64,000 nt of DNA from Actinomycetes bacterium (GTDB taxonomy: Bacteria; Auribacterota; JAJCYG01): contig JAJCYG010000036.1 in the NCBI GenBank assembly GCA_029263055.1, positions 102,912 through 166,911 on the forward strand. Reading direction: 5' to 3'. Both the position numbers and the translations under genes were made by a program. This document shows positions 18,015-25,813 of this stretch, one piece after another. The notes beneath the pieces are model-generated. The model did not search any database. It had not been told where the DNA came from and saw nothing but the letters and a program-made list of their open reading frames with translations. How positions within the stretch are numbered: the first letter of the stretch is position 1; the number at the start of each line of letters is the position of its first letter.

Positions 18015-18124
18015 TCTCATCAAGAGTGGTGGAGGGAGAGGCCCTTTGAAGCCACGGCAACCGGGAGATTGCTTTGCAATATCCGCCAGGTGCTAATTCC
18101 AACCCTGAAAAGGGATAGATGAGA
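18015..18124 (+). promoter_or_regulatory. SAM-I (S-box) riboswitch aptamer
   Basis: The sequence shows the S-box hallmarks: CATCAAGAGTGGTGGAGGGA at the 5' side, GAAGCCACGGCAACC in the core, CCAGGTGCTAATTCC, and AAGGGATAGATGAG at the 3' side. P1 forms from TCTCATC (18015-18021) and GATGAGA (18118-18124). The class binds S-adenosylmethionine. It lies directly upstream of the ThrC/MoaD/CysM/JAMM/CysC/Sat operon, so SAM excess should shut the operon off. Confidence 0.93.
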
Positions 18125-18183
18125 AGAGACAGCAGATTTATAAACCTCTTCTCATCAAACTTTGGTGGGTAGAGGTTTTTTTT
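18118..18183 (+). terminator. Riboswitch expression platform (antiterminator/terminator)
   Basis: GATGAGAAGAG (18118-18128) is exactly complementary to CTCTTCTCATC (18146-18156), an 11-bp antiterminator. The alternative terminator pairs AAACCTCT (18142-18149) with AGAGGTTT (18171-18178) and ends in a T-run to 18183. When SAM stabilises P1, GATGAGA is sequestered and the terminator wins. Confidence 0.88.
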
Positions 18184-18209
18184 ATTGTCTCAAAAGAGGA
18201 GTCGGGAAC

Positions 18210-19460
18210 ATGAGTGAACAGTGTGTAAAAGGACTTAAGTGCCGGGAGTGTGGAAAAGCATATCCTAAAGAAGCACTTCATGTGTGCGAATACTGTTTTG
18301 GTCCACTTGAAGTTGATTATGACTATGAAGTGATTGCCAAAGTTCTGACCAAGGAAAAAATTTTAGAACGTCCTCAAAACATGTGGCGTTATAAAGAGTT
18401 GCTTCCTATTGATAATGATCCGACTGTTGGAAAACAGGTCGGTTTTACTCCTTTAGTGAAAGCAGATCGTTTGGCTGAAGCTTTAGGTGTGAAAGAACTT
18501 TATATTAAAAATGATGCAGTCAGTTTTCCAACGCTTTCTTTTAAAGACCGTGTGGTTTCAGTTGCTTTATCTAAAGCGGTTGAATTTGGTTTTAAAGTTG
18601 TGGCTTGCGCCTCAACCGGTAATTTAGCCAATTCCGTCGCTGCTAATGCTTCTGCAGCTGGTTTAGAAAACTATGTTTTTATTCCAGATGATTTAGAGCA
18701 AACTAAAATTTTAGGGACCCAGGTTTATGGAAGTCATGTGGTTGGGATTAAAGGGACCTATGATGAAGTGAATCGTTTGTGTAGTGAAATTGCAGGAAAG
18801 TATGGTTGGGCATTTGTGAATATTAATATTCGTCCTTATTATGCTGAAGGATCCAAATCATTTGGCTTTGAAATTTTAGAGCAACTTGGTTGGAAAGCCC
18901 CAAAACATATTGTGGTTCCAATGGCAGGGGGTTCGCTCATTTGTAAGATTCAAAAAGCGATTTCAGAATTTAAAAAATTAGGTTTTATTGATAAAGATGA
19001 CACCACAGCCATTTATGGTGCTCAAGCAACCGGTTGTTCGCCGATCACCACAGCTGTTAAAGCTAAACAAGAATTGTTTAAACCTGTAAAGCCAGATACG
19101 ATTGCTAAATCATTGGCTATTGGAAATCCTGCGGATGGATATTATGCGGGGCAGGTGATGCGTGATAGCGGAGGCTGGGGTGAAGATGTCACCGATGAAG
19201 AGATTGTCGCTTCCATGAAGTTAATGGCTGAAACCGAAGGAATTTTCCCTGAAACAGCCGGTGGAGTTACTTTAGGTGTGACCAAGAAGTTAATTGAGCA
19301 AGGACGTATTCCAAGAGATGAGTCGATTGTGATTTCTGTGACGGGAAATGGACTTAAAACAATGGACGCTTTAGTAGAACAACTAGGTAAGCCTGTGAGC
19401 ATTGACGCAAAGCTAGCTGCATTTGATGAAATTGTAGATAAATCTAAGGCGATAGTATAA
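18210..19460 (+). CDS. thrC: Threonine synthase-family PLP enzyme in a sulfur operon
   Basis: A 416-residue fold-type II PLP enzyme. The N-terminus carries a four-Cys ribbon (C11-x2-C14 and C26-x2-C29), followed by the PLP-lysine region SFPTLSFKDRVVSVAL, the phosphate-binding turn ASTGNLANSVAANA and a C-terminal SVTGNGLKTMD. Threonine synthase converts O-phosphohomoserine to threonine. Start ATG 18210 has GAGGAG upstream; the longer frame would begin within the riboswitch terminator. It is the first gene behind a SAM-I riboswitch and lies with cysteine genes. A role in thiocarboxylate-dependent sulfhydrylation of phosphohomoserine, rather than threonine synthesis, is therefore conceivable; family membership is firm, substrate is not. 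Confidence 0.82.
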   Translation: MSEQCVKGLKCRECGKAYPKEALHVCEYCFGPLEVDYDYEVIAKVLTKEKILERPQNMWRYKELLPIDNDPTVGKQVGFTPLVKADRLAEALGVKELYIKNDAVSFPTLSFKDRVVSVALSKAVEFGFKVVACASTGNLANSVAANASAAGLENYVFIPDDLEQTKILGTQVYGSHVVGIKGTYDEVNRLCSEIAGKYGWAFVNINIRPYYAEGSKSFGFEILEQLGWKAPKHIVVPMAGGSLICKIQKAISEFKKLGFIDKDDTTAIYGAQATGCSPITTAVKAKQELFKPVKPDTIAKSLAIGNPADGYYAGQVMRDSGGWGEDVTDEEIVASMKLMAETEGIFPETAGGVTLGVTKKLIEQGRIPRDESIVISVTGNGLKTMDALVEQLGKPVSIDAKLAAFDEIVDKSKAIV

Positions 19461-19490
19461 AATCGACCGCTATTTATAAGGAGGCCAATC

Positions 19491-20006
19491 ATGGCAACTG
19501 TTCGTATACCAACTCCATTACGGAAATTAACTAATGGCGAAGCTGAAGTGGCAGCCAATGGAAGCAACATCCAAGAGATTCTCGACAACTTAGAACAAAA
19601 TTTTGGCGGACTAAAAGAACGTATTTGTGATGAAGCTGGCAATGTGCGCCGCTTTGTGAATGTTTACTTAAATGATGAAGACATTCGTTTTTTAAGCAAC
19701 TTAGAAACTGCTGTTAAAGAAGAAGATTCTATTTCTATTGTTCCGGCAATTGCAGGCGGAATGGAATACAAAAAAAAAGTTTACCTTACCTTTGAAAGAG
19801 GGAAGATAAAAGAACCTGTTATTTGGGAGATGGGCAATCAGTTTAAAGTCATCACCAATGTGCGCCAAGCGAGCATCTCTGATGAAATTGGATTGGTTGC
19901 TTTAGAATTAGATGGAGATGAGGAAGAAATTGAACGCGCCATTGAACATGCCCGAACACGTGGAATTAAAGTTGAGCCCATCGACCAAAACATTGTCGAA
20001 GGCTAA
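19491..20006 (+). CDS. MoaD/ThiS-like sulfur carrier fused to a NIL domain
   Basis: Residues 1-90 are a ubiquitin-like MoaD/ThiS/CysO-type carrier (MATVRIPTPLRKLTNG, VYLNDEDIRFL, ISIVPAIAGG). They end at Gly89-Gly90, the pair that must be C-terminal to form a thiocarboxylate. Instead the frame continues with Met91 into a NIL-type ferredoxin-like domain (YKKKVYLTFERGKIKEPVIW, FKVITNVRQASISDEIGLVALELDGD). The carrier therefore needs proteolytic release after GG, or an independent start at ATG 19761. A JAMM protease gene two genes downstream is the natural candidate. A perfect AAGGAGG site lies before ATG 19491. Known analogues: CysO of Mycobacterium (protein-thiocarboxylate cysteine synthesis), and precursor processing by JAMM proteins in QbsE/QbsD and HcyS/HcyD. 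Confidence 0.85.
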   Translation: MATVRIPTPLRKLTNGEAEVAANGSNIQEILDNLEQNFGGLKERICDEAGNVRRFVNVYLNDEDIRFLSNLETAVKEEDSISIVPAIAGGMEYKKKVYLTFERGKIKEPVIWEMGNQFKVITNVRQASISDEIGLVALELDGDEEEIERAIEHARTRGIKVEPIDQNIVEG

Positions 20007-20007
20007 G

Positions 20008-20904
20008 ATGGGTGCTTCTATTTTGGATCAAGTAGGGAATACCCCTCTGATTCAGATTAAAAATTTAACGAAGCATTTAAAGAACGTAGAGATTTACGCT
20101 AAAGCGGAATGGTTTAATCCAGGCGGCTCGATTAAAGATCGAGCAGCAACACGGATGATCAAAGAATCGATTGCTTCAGGAAAGTTGACGCAAGACAAAA
20201 CGATTCTAGATTCCTCTTCAGGAAACACAGCCATTGCGTATGCCATGATTGGGGCTGCCTCAGGTTATAAAGTAACCATGGTTGTTCCTGAGAATGTGAG
20301 CGAGGAGCGTAAAAAGATTTTAAAGGCGTATGGTGCTGAGATTGTTTACACCAATCCTTTAGAAGGTTCGGATGGAGCGATTCGAGAAGCACATCGGTTA
20401 GCCGAAGCAGAACCTGAAAAATATTTCATGCCAGATCAGTATAACAATGCGCTCAATGCACAAGCGCATTACGACACCACGGGTGTTGAGATTTGGAATC
20501 AGACAGATGGGAAAGTCACTCATTTTTTAGCCACAATCGGAACAAGTGGCACGGTGATGGGAACATCAAAGCGATTAAAAGAATACAGTTCTAAAGTTCA
20601 ATGTTTTGCCATTGAGCCAGAACATGCGTTTCATGGTTTAGAAGGTATGAAGCATATGGAGAGCTCGATTCAACCTGGTATTTACGATAAGAATACTTTA
20701 GATGGTGTGCTTCCGGTGAATACTGAAGCAGCCTATGAAATGACGCGGCGTTTGTCGCACGAAGAAGGTGTTTTTGTGGGGCAGTCTTCAGGTGCTGCTA
20801 TGGTGAAAGCACTTGAGTTGGCTGAAACTTTAGATGAAGGTTTGATTGTGACGGTCTTTTGCGATGGCGGTGACAAATATTTAACCACACAAGTTTGGGA
20901 ATAA
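20008..20904 (+). CDS. cysM: Cysteine synthase (CysM/CysK family)
   Basis: A 298-residue PLP beta-synthase that replaces the activated hydroxyl of O-acetyl- or O-phosphoserine with sulfide or a protein thiocarboxylate. Visible motifs are VGNTPLIQI, the PLP lysine in NPGGSIKDRAATRM, the substrate loop SSSGNTAIAYA, and GTSGTVMGTSKRL for the cofactor phosphate. The start is ATG 20008, one base after the preceding stop; a longer frame only re-reads the upstream gene. Placed between a MoaD-type carrier and a JAMM protease, it matches the CysO-CysM-Mec set of actinobacteria, where CysM uses O-phosphoserine and CysO-thiocarboxylate. The donor preference here is inferred from context. Confidence 0.9.
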   Translation: MGASILDQVGNTPLIQIKNLTKHLKNVEIYAKAEWFNPGGSIKDRAATRMIKESIASGKLTQDKTILDSSSGNTAIAYAMIGAASGYKVTMVVPENVSEERKKILKAYGAEIVYTNPLEGSDGAIREAHRLAEAEPEKYFMPDQYNNALNAQAHYDTTGVEIWNQTDGKVTHFLATIGTSGTVMGTSKRLKEYSSKVQCFAIEPEHAFHGLEGMKHMESSIQPGIYDKNTLDGVLPVNTEAAYEMTRRLSHEEGVFVGQSSGAAMVKALELAETLDEGLIVTVFCDGGDKYLTTQVWE

Positions 20905-20906
20905 AA

Positions 20907-21341
20907 ATGTCAGTTAAGATTAAAAAAGAAGTGATGGATCAAATTTTAGATCATGTTAAAGCTTCTTATCCGCATGAGTGTTGTGGCTTGATGGTGGGTG
21001 AAAGTTACGATAATAAAGAAGTGATTGATTATCGTATCATTCCAAACATCAATAAAGAACGGGCTCATGATCGGTATGTGATGGATCCAAAAGTATGGAA
21101 CCAAGTTGATCAAGATTTAAGAGAAAAAAAATTAGAAATTTTAGGGATTGTTCATTCGCATCCAGATCATCCATCAGTACCTTCTGAGTTTGATCGCGAA
21201 CATGCTGCAGCGATTTTTGCCCACGAAGTTTATTCTTATGTGGTGGTGGCCTGCGAAAAGGGTGAGAAAACAAAAGCACAGAGTTGGATATTAAAAGAAA
21301 CAACAGAGAAGTTTGAAGAAGAAGAAATCGTCATCATATAA
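20907..21341 (+). CDS. JAMM/MPN+ metalloprotease (Mec-like)
   Basis: A 144-residue JAB1/MPN domain with a complete zinc site: Glu in YPHECCGLMVGE, HSHP at the metal-binding step, and HSHPDHPSVPSEFD giving H-x-H-P-x6-S-x2-D. In Mycobacterium the equivalent Mec removes newly made cysteine from the CysO C-terminus. In other systems JAMM proteins trim carrier precursors to expose GG. Here the carrier is fused to a NIL domain, so this enzyme could do both. ATG 20907 follows the cysM stop by two bases. Cytoplasmic, no extra domains. Confidence 0.9.
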   Translation: MSVKIKKEVMDQILDHVKASYPHECCGLMVGESYDNKEVIDYRIIPNINKERAHDRYVMDPKVWNQVDQDLREKKLEILGIVHSHPDHPSVPSEFDREHAAAIFAHEVYSYVVVACEKGEKTKAQSWILKETTEKFEEEEIVII

Positions 21342-21353
21342 AGGAGTTATAAA

Positions 21354-21905
21354 ATGAGTGATAAGTCTGAAAAAGGTTTTGTGATTTGGTTTACTGGTCT
21401 TTCAGGGTCAGGTAAAACCACTATTTCTCACATCTTAATCGAGAAATTAAAAGCAGCAGGGAAAAAAGTAGAGGCTTTAGATGGGGACGTGGTTCGAACC
21501 AACTTGAGTAAAGGTTTGGGATTTAGCAAAGAAGACCGTGACACCAATGTGCGTCGTATCGGTTTTGTGGCACATTTGCTTCAACGTAATGGAGTTGTTG
21601 CCATTACTGCAGCGATTTCTCCTTATGCAGAGATTCGTGATGAAAGTCGTGAAGTATGTGAGGACTTCGTGGAGGTTTTTACAAAGTGTGATTTGGACAC
21701 TTTAGTCGGTCGTGACACTAAAGGGCTCTACAAAAAAGCCATTGCTGGAGAAATCAAAGGGTTTACAGGTGTGAATGATCCGTATGAAGATCCAAAAAAT
21801 CCTGAAGTGGTTTGTGATACCAACAAAGAAACTCCAGAAGAATCTGCAGAAAAGATTTTAAAGAAGCTTGAAGAACTCGGATACATTAAAACGGCTCAAG
21901 TTTAA
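21354..21905 (+). CDS. cysC: Adenylylsulfate (APS) kinase
   Basis: A 183-residue kinase that phosphorylates APS to PAPS. It has the Walker A motif GLSGSGKTT, the [20 protein letters not shown] substrate region, the lid-side [10 protein letters not shown], and [18 protein letters not shown]. Length is typical for stand-alone CysC. A 20-base block AAGGAGTTATAAAATGAGTG covers its ribosome site and start, and the identical block precedes sat in the same operon. It overlaps the next gene by one base. No PAPS reductase or sulfite reductase is present in the window. Confidence 0.93.
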   Translation: MSDKSEKGFVIWFTGLSGSGKTTISHILIEKLKAAGKKVEALDGDVVRTNLSKGLGFSKEDRDTNVRRIGFVAHLLQRNGVVAITAAISPYAEIRDESREVCEDFVEVFTKCDLDTLVGRDTKGLYKKAIAGEIKGFTGVNDPYEDPKNPEVVCDTNKETPEESAEKILKKLEELGYIKTAQV

Positions 21906-22774
21906 TGGAGCGAAAGTTTATCGATCTTCATTCTCATAGTACGGTCTCAGATGGTTCCGAATCACCGACAACGGTGGTTCGGACCGCAGCCGTTGATAAA
22001 AACTTAAAAGCTTTAGCTTTAAGTGATCATGATACGGTTGAAGGTTTAGACGAAGCGTATGCTGAAGCTGAAAAGCATGAAGGCTTTGAATTGATTCCAG
22101 CTATTGAAATCAGTGCCGAGTATGGTGATGGCACCATTCATATCTTGGGTTATTTTTTAGATCGCCACAGCCCTGAGTTGTTGGCAAAATTAAAAGTATT
22201 GCAAGATGCGCGCGAAGAACGTAATCCTCAAATCATTGCTAAGTTAAACGAGCTGGGTATGGAGATTACTGAAGAAGAAGTGGCTGAAATTGCTGGCAAG
22301 GGTGTGATTGGTCGGCCGCATATTGCACGTGCGTTAATTAATCGGGGCCATGTTAAAAATACCGAAGAAGCCTTTGATAAGTATTTGGCAAAAAATGGTC
22401 CTGCTTACATTAATAAAGAACGTTTTTCTCAAGCTGATTCCATTAAGATGATTCACGATGCCGGTGGAGTGGCTGTTTTAGCTCATCCTAAATATGTGCA
22501 TGGTGGCGATCTTAAAGGGGTTGAAGAGTTGATTGCTTCAATGGCAGAGCAAGGGCTTGATGGTTTAGAAGTTTTTTACAGCTCACACAATAAAAAAGAA
22601 GTGAAGTGGTTTAAAGAGCTTGCAGATAAGTATGGTTTGATTGCCACGGGTGGTAGTGATTTTCACGGTGTCACCAAACCAGATATAGAAATTGGAACGG
22701 GAATGGGAAACTTAAAAGTTTCTTATGAAGAGATCATTCCTAAATTAAGAGAAAAAGCAAAAAGTTATCAATAA
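21905..22774 (+). CDS. PHP-domain phosphatase (RNase AM/YciV type), probable pAp phosphatase
   Basis: A 289-residue PHP hydrolase with the metal-binding motifs [26 protein letters not shown] in [24 protein letters not shown] and GGSDFHG. This subgroup hydrolyses the 3'-phosphate of 3',5'-bisphosphonucleotides and short RNA. It sits between cysC and sat and is coupled to cysC by a one-base overlap, so the likely substrate is 3'-phosphoadenosine 5'-phosphate, the inhibitory by-product of PAPS use. Family assignment is from sequence; the substrate is inferred from context. Confidence 0.82.
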   Translation: MERKFIDLHSHSTVSDGSESPTTVVRTAAVDKNLKALALSDHDTVEGLDEAYAEAEKHEGFELIPAIEISAEYGDGTIHILGYFLDRHSPELLAKLKVLQDAREERNPQIIAKLNELGMEITEEEVAEIAGKGVIGRPHIARALINRGHVKNTEEAFDKYLAKNGPAYINKERFSQADSIKMIHDAGGVAVLAHPKYVHGGDLKGVEELIASMAEQGLDGLEVFYSSHNKKEVKWFKELADKYGLIATGGSDFHGVTKPDIEIGTGMGNLKVSYEEIIPKLREKAKSYQ

Positions 22775-22790
22775 GACAAGGAGTTATAAA

Positions 22791-23963
22791 ATGAGTGAAC
22801 AAATCGCCCCGCATGGTGGCAAGTTAATCAACCGAGTGGCTGAAGGCAAAGATAAAGAAATTCTTTTAGAAAAAGTGCCTACACTACATAAAGTAAAAAT
22901 TAACGCACGTGAGATTTCTGATTTAGACATGATTGCTTCAGGTGCTTTAAGTCCATTAGAAGGTTTTATGGGACTTAAAGACTACGAAAACGTTGTCGAT
23001 AACATGCGTTTGGCTAATGGAACTCCATGGAGTTTGCCAATCACTTTAGCTGTGACAGATGAAGAAGCAGATCCATTAAAAATTGGTGAAGATGTTGCTT
23101 TAACAGATGAGAGTGGACAAACTTTAGCTATTCTTCATCTCGAAGAAAAATATCTTTTTGATAAACGTAAAGAAGCCCTACACGTTTATAAAACTGAAGA
23201 TGCTGAGCACCCTGGTGTGGCTTATACTCTTGCGTTGGGCAATGTGTTGCTCGGTGGAAAAGTAACCGTATTAGAACGTGTGAAGCACAATAAGTTTAAT
23301 GACTATCGTTTGGATCCTGCTCAAACACGTGAACTCTTTGAGCAAAAAGGATGGAAAACAATTGTTGGTTTTCAAACACGTAATCCTGTTCACAGAGCGC
23401 ATGAATACTTGCATAAATGTGCTATGGAAACTGTCGATGGATTGTTTTTAAACCCATTAGTGGGTGAAACCAAATCAGATGATATTTCTGCAGACATCCG
23501 TATGAAATGTTATGAAGTGATTTTGGAAAATTACTATCCAGCCGATCGAGTGGCTTTAGGTGTGTTTCCAGCAGCCATGCGTTATGCGGGTCCACGCGAA
23601 GCCATTTTTCACGCCATTGTACGTAAAAACTATGGTTGCACACACTTTATTGTGGGCCGTGACCATGCAGGTGTGGGTAAATATTATGGAACCTATGATG
23701 CTCAACTTCTTTTTGATGAATTCACTGCAGAAGAAATGGGAATCATTCCAATGAAGTTTGAACACTCCTTCTTTTGTAAGGTCTGTGACAGCATGGTTTC
23801 TTCAAGAACATGTCCTCATGATAAAGAAAATTACATTTTCTTATCAGGTACTAAGGTACGTGACATGCTTCGTGCGGGTGAAATTCCTCCTAAGGAATTT
23901 AGCCGTCCTGAAGTGGCTAAGGTCTTGATCGAAGCAATGAAAGAACAACCTGCTAACGCTTAA
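22791..23963 (+). CDS. sat: Sulfate adenylyltransferase (ATP sulfurylase)
   Basis: A 390-residue homo-oligomeric-type ATP sulfurylase that makes APS from sulfate and ATP. Diagnostic sites are [17 protein letters not shown] and [13 protein letters not shown], plus a C-terminal Cys set ([17 protein letters not shown]) typical of the bacterial/archaeal form. It is last in the riboswitch-controlled operon and is followed by a strong terminator. Together with cysC it makes PAPS. An AAGGAG site precedes ATG 22791. Confidence 0.95.
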   Translation: MSEQIAPHGGKLINRVAEGKDKEILLEKVPTLHKVKINAREISDLDMIASGALSPLEGFMGLKDYENVVDNMRLANGTPWSLPITLAVTDEEADPLKIGEDVALTDESGQTLAILHLEEKYLFDKRKEALHVYKTEDAEHPGVAYTLALGNVLLGGKVTVLERVKHNKFNDYRLDPAQTRELFEQKGWKTIVGFQTRNPVHRAHEYLHKCAMETVDGLFLNPLVGETKSDDISADIRMKCYEVILENYYPADRVALGVFPAAMRYAGPREAIFHAIVRKNYGCTHFIVGRDHAGVGKYYGTYDAQLLFDEFTAEEMGIIPMKFEHSFFCKVCDSMVSSRTCPHDKENYIFLSGTKVRDMLRAGEIPPKEFSRPEVAKVLIEAMKEQPANA

Positions 23964-23994
23964 GTAAGTCTAAGTATCGGTTGTTTTGCTAGTT

Positions 23995-24035
23995 AAAGCT
24001 ATTCTGGGCCTTTTGAGCCCAGAATAGCTTTTTTT
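23995..24035 (+). terminator. Rho-independent terminator of the sulfur operon
   Basis: AAAGCTATTCTGGGC (23995-24009) pairs without mismatch with GCCCAGAATAGCTTT (24017-24031), and the T-run continues to 24035. Confidence 0.95.
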
Positions 24036-24051
24036 GTCTTCCTCTCCGACA

Positions 24052-24080
24052 TTGACAGCGACATTGACATATGGTATAAA
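24052..24080 (+). promoter_or_regulatory. Sigma70-type promoter for the PEP-CTERM gene
   Basis: TTGACA (24052-24057), 17-base spacer, TATAAA (24075-24080). A second TTGACA lies at 24064-24069 inside a short direct repeat of GACATTGACA. Predicted start is near 24087, giving a leader of only about 12 bases before ATG 24099. Confidence 0.7.
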
Positions 24081-24098
24081 TAATTAGAGGTTAAAGAG

Positions 24099-25670
24099 AT
24101 GCGTATTTATCCTAGAAATTTTATTTTAGTTTTTGGATTTATGATGTTCTCTTTTTTTATCTCTCCATTCAGTTCCACATCTCAAGCCGCACAATTTTAT
24201 TGGACTGTAGAAGTTGTCGATACTGTTGGCAATGTAGGAAAGCATACTGCTATGGGTTTTGATGGCGCCACTCCTCATATTGCTTATTATGATGAATCAA
24301 CTCCAGGTTTAAAACATGCATTCAAATCAGGCGGGGTTTGGACGCTTGAAACAGTGGATACAAGTGGTAATTCAGGAACAGAAACCTCTTTATCTTTTAA
24401 TGGTGGTGATGTTGGTATTAGTTATAAAGGGAATTCTCATGATTTGAAATATGCAACCAAATCAGGCGGGGTTTGGTCTGTTGATACTGTTGATGCCGTT
24501 GAATTGATTGTGGGTGAGGATTCTTCTCTTGCCTATGATAGTGGAAACCCGGTGATCACTTATTCAAGTTATAATGGAACAACTTTTGAAAGAAGTTTAA
24601 AGTTTGCAAAAAAATCAGGTGGTGTTTGGAGCACCGAATTTGCCGATTCAAGTTCCGCAGTTGTTGGTTGGGCGAGTGCTGTAGCGATTGATGGCAATGG
24701 TGATCCTGGAGTTGTTTACTCAGACCAAACCAATTCTGATTTAAAGTATGGAATACGATCAGATACTCCATCATGGAATCTAGAAGTCCTTGATGGTAAT
24801 GGTGGAACATTCACGTCTCTTGACTACTTTTCTAACGGTGACCCTGCAGTGGCTTATCGAAGGCAGAGCGATGGTCATTTAGTCTATGCGACAAAATCAG
24901 GCGGGGTTTGGTCTTATGAATCCGTTCAAACAGAAACCCCTTCATATATGAAGATAATGGTAGATAGTTCAGGTGATCCAAATATTGTTTACCATTCTGG
25001 TTTCAGTAGTATTATAAAAGTTGCAACAAAGTCGGGGGGAGTTTGGTCTATACAAAATGTGACAAGTCCAGGGAGTTTTCTTAGTGCTGACATTGATTCC
25101 AATGGGGGTATTGGTATCAGCTATTGGAGTTATCTTGCAAATGATTTGTATTACGCATCTGCCGAACAGGGAAACCTTCTTAATGGAGCTAATTCAGATG
25201 TGGATGTTCGGTTTGATGTAGGTGTATTTACTGGATCAGGTGAGTCTGGCGGAATTACAGCTGATAGCATCACTGTTACGGGTGATGGGCGTTTACGTAA
25301 AGATATCTCTGGTACAAGTGAAGCAACCTGGAAAGCAGAATCATTTATTGGGGATGTTTTTGGCAACTTTGATTTAGCCCTAGATAATGCAACCTTAGTT
25401 GGTACGGCCACCTTAACATTTAACTATACAGATATTTTAACGGCTCTCTTAAGTGCAGGTTATACAGAAGAGGGGATCCGTATTTTTCACAATCATCCTA
25501 CCAATGGAATCGAGCAGTTACCTGTTTTAAGCCAAGATTTAGGGGCCAACACCATTACGGTTCAAACAACCAGTTTTTCTGATTTCGGGGTGGGGGTCAA
25601 TCCAGAACCTTCATCTTTGATCTTGCTCAGTTTAGGGCTTTTAGGCTTTTTTAAAAGAAGAAAGAAGTGA
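24099..25670 (+). CDS. Exported beta-propeller-like protein with PEP-CTERM sorting signal
   Basis: A signal peptide (to about residue 30, SSTSQAA) is followed by six to seven degenerate repeats of about 45-50 residues, each carrying a (K/R)xATKSGGVW-like strand, consistent with a propeller. A second beta domain follows at about 360-490. The C-terminus is the classic tripartite PEP-CTERM tag: PEPSS, a hydrophobic helix LILLSLGLLGFF, and a basic tail KRRKK. Exosortase recognises such tags and delivers the protein to the cell surface or matrix; no exosortase gene is in this window. Single-gene unit with its own strong promoter. Confidence 0.85.
   Translation: MRIYPRNFILVFGFMMFSFFISPFSSTSQAAQFYWTVEVVDTVGNVGKHTAMGFDGATPHIAYYDESTPGLKHAFKSGGVWTLETVDTSGNSGTETSLSFNGGDVGISYKGNSHDLKYATKSGGVWSVDTVDAVELIVGEDSSLAYDSGNPVITYSSYNGTTFERSLKFAKKSGGVWSTEFADSSSAVVGWASAVAIDGNGDPGVVYSDQTNSDLKYGIRSDTPSWNLEVLDGNGGTFTSLDYFSNGDPAVAYRRQSDGHLVYATKSGGVWSYESVQTETPSYMKIMVDSSGDPNIVYHSGFSSIIKVATKSGGVWSIQNVTSPGSFLSADIDSNGGIGISYWSYLANDLYYASAEQGNLLNGANSDVDVRFDVGVFTGSGESGGITADSITVTGDGRLRKDISGTSEATWKAESFIGDVFGNFDLALDNATLVGTATLTFNYTDILTALLSAGYTEEGIRIFHNHPTNGIEQLPVLSQDLGANTITVQTTSFSDFGVGVNPEPSSLILLSLGLLGFFKRRKK
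24324..24911 (+). repeat. Near-identical 18-base repeats inside the PEP-CTERM gene
   Basis: AAATCAGGCGGGGTTTGG occurs exactly at 24324-24341, 24459-24476 and 24894-24911, with diverged copies at about 24612 and 25029. Each encodes the KSGGVW strand of a propeller repeat. Identity at the DNA level suggests recent duplication or gene conversion within the gene. Confidence 0.7.
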
Positions 25671-25813
25671 GTCTAATCAGGTCTTTTCCATCCATAATCC
25701 TCATATTTATCTAGCCAGTCCTTCTCAATGGATCAAGCGTTGACTTTTTGACTCAAATTTAGTTAACTTTAATGAAATTTTTCTAAAATAAGAACTTTCA
25801 AAAGGAATGTTTC

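Noticed and set aside
19142..19642. 166-codon open frame on the minus strand
   Set aside because: Antisense to thrC and the MoaD-NIL gene, both strongly supported; Ser/Pro-rich shadow composition and no ribosome site.
24324..25046. Regular short repeats as a possible CRISPR array
   Set aside because: The repeats are in frame, encode KSGGVW strands of a propeller, and spacing is irregular (135 and 435 bases).
25740..25789. Promoter for the oxidase operon from tandem TTGACT boxes
   Set aside because: No -10 hexamer at 16-18 bases from either box; TAAAAT at 25784-25789 lacks a matching -35.
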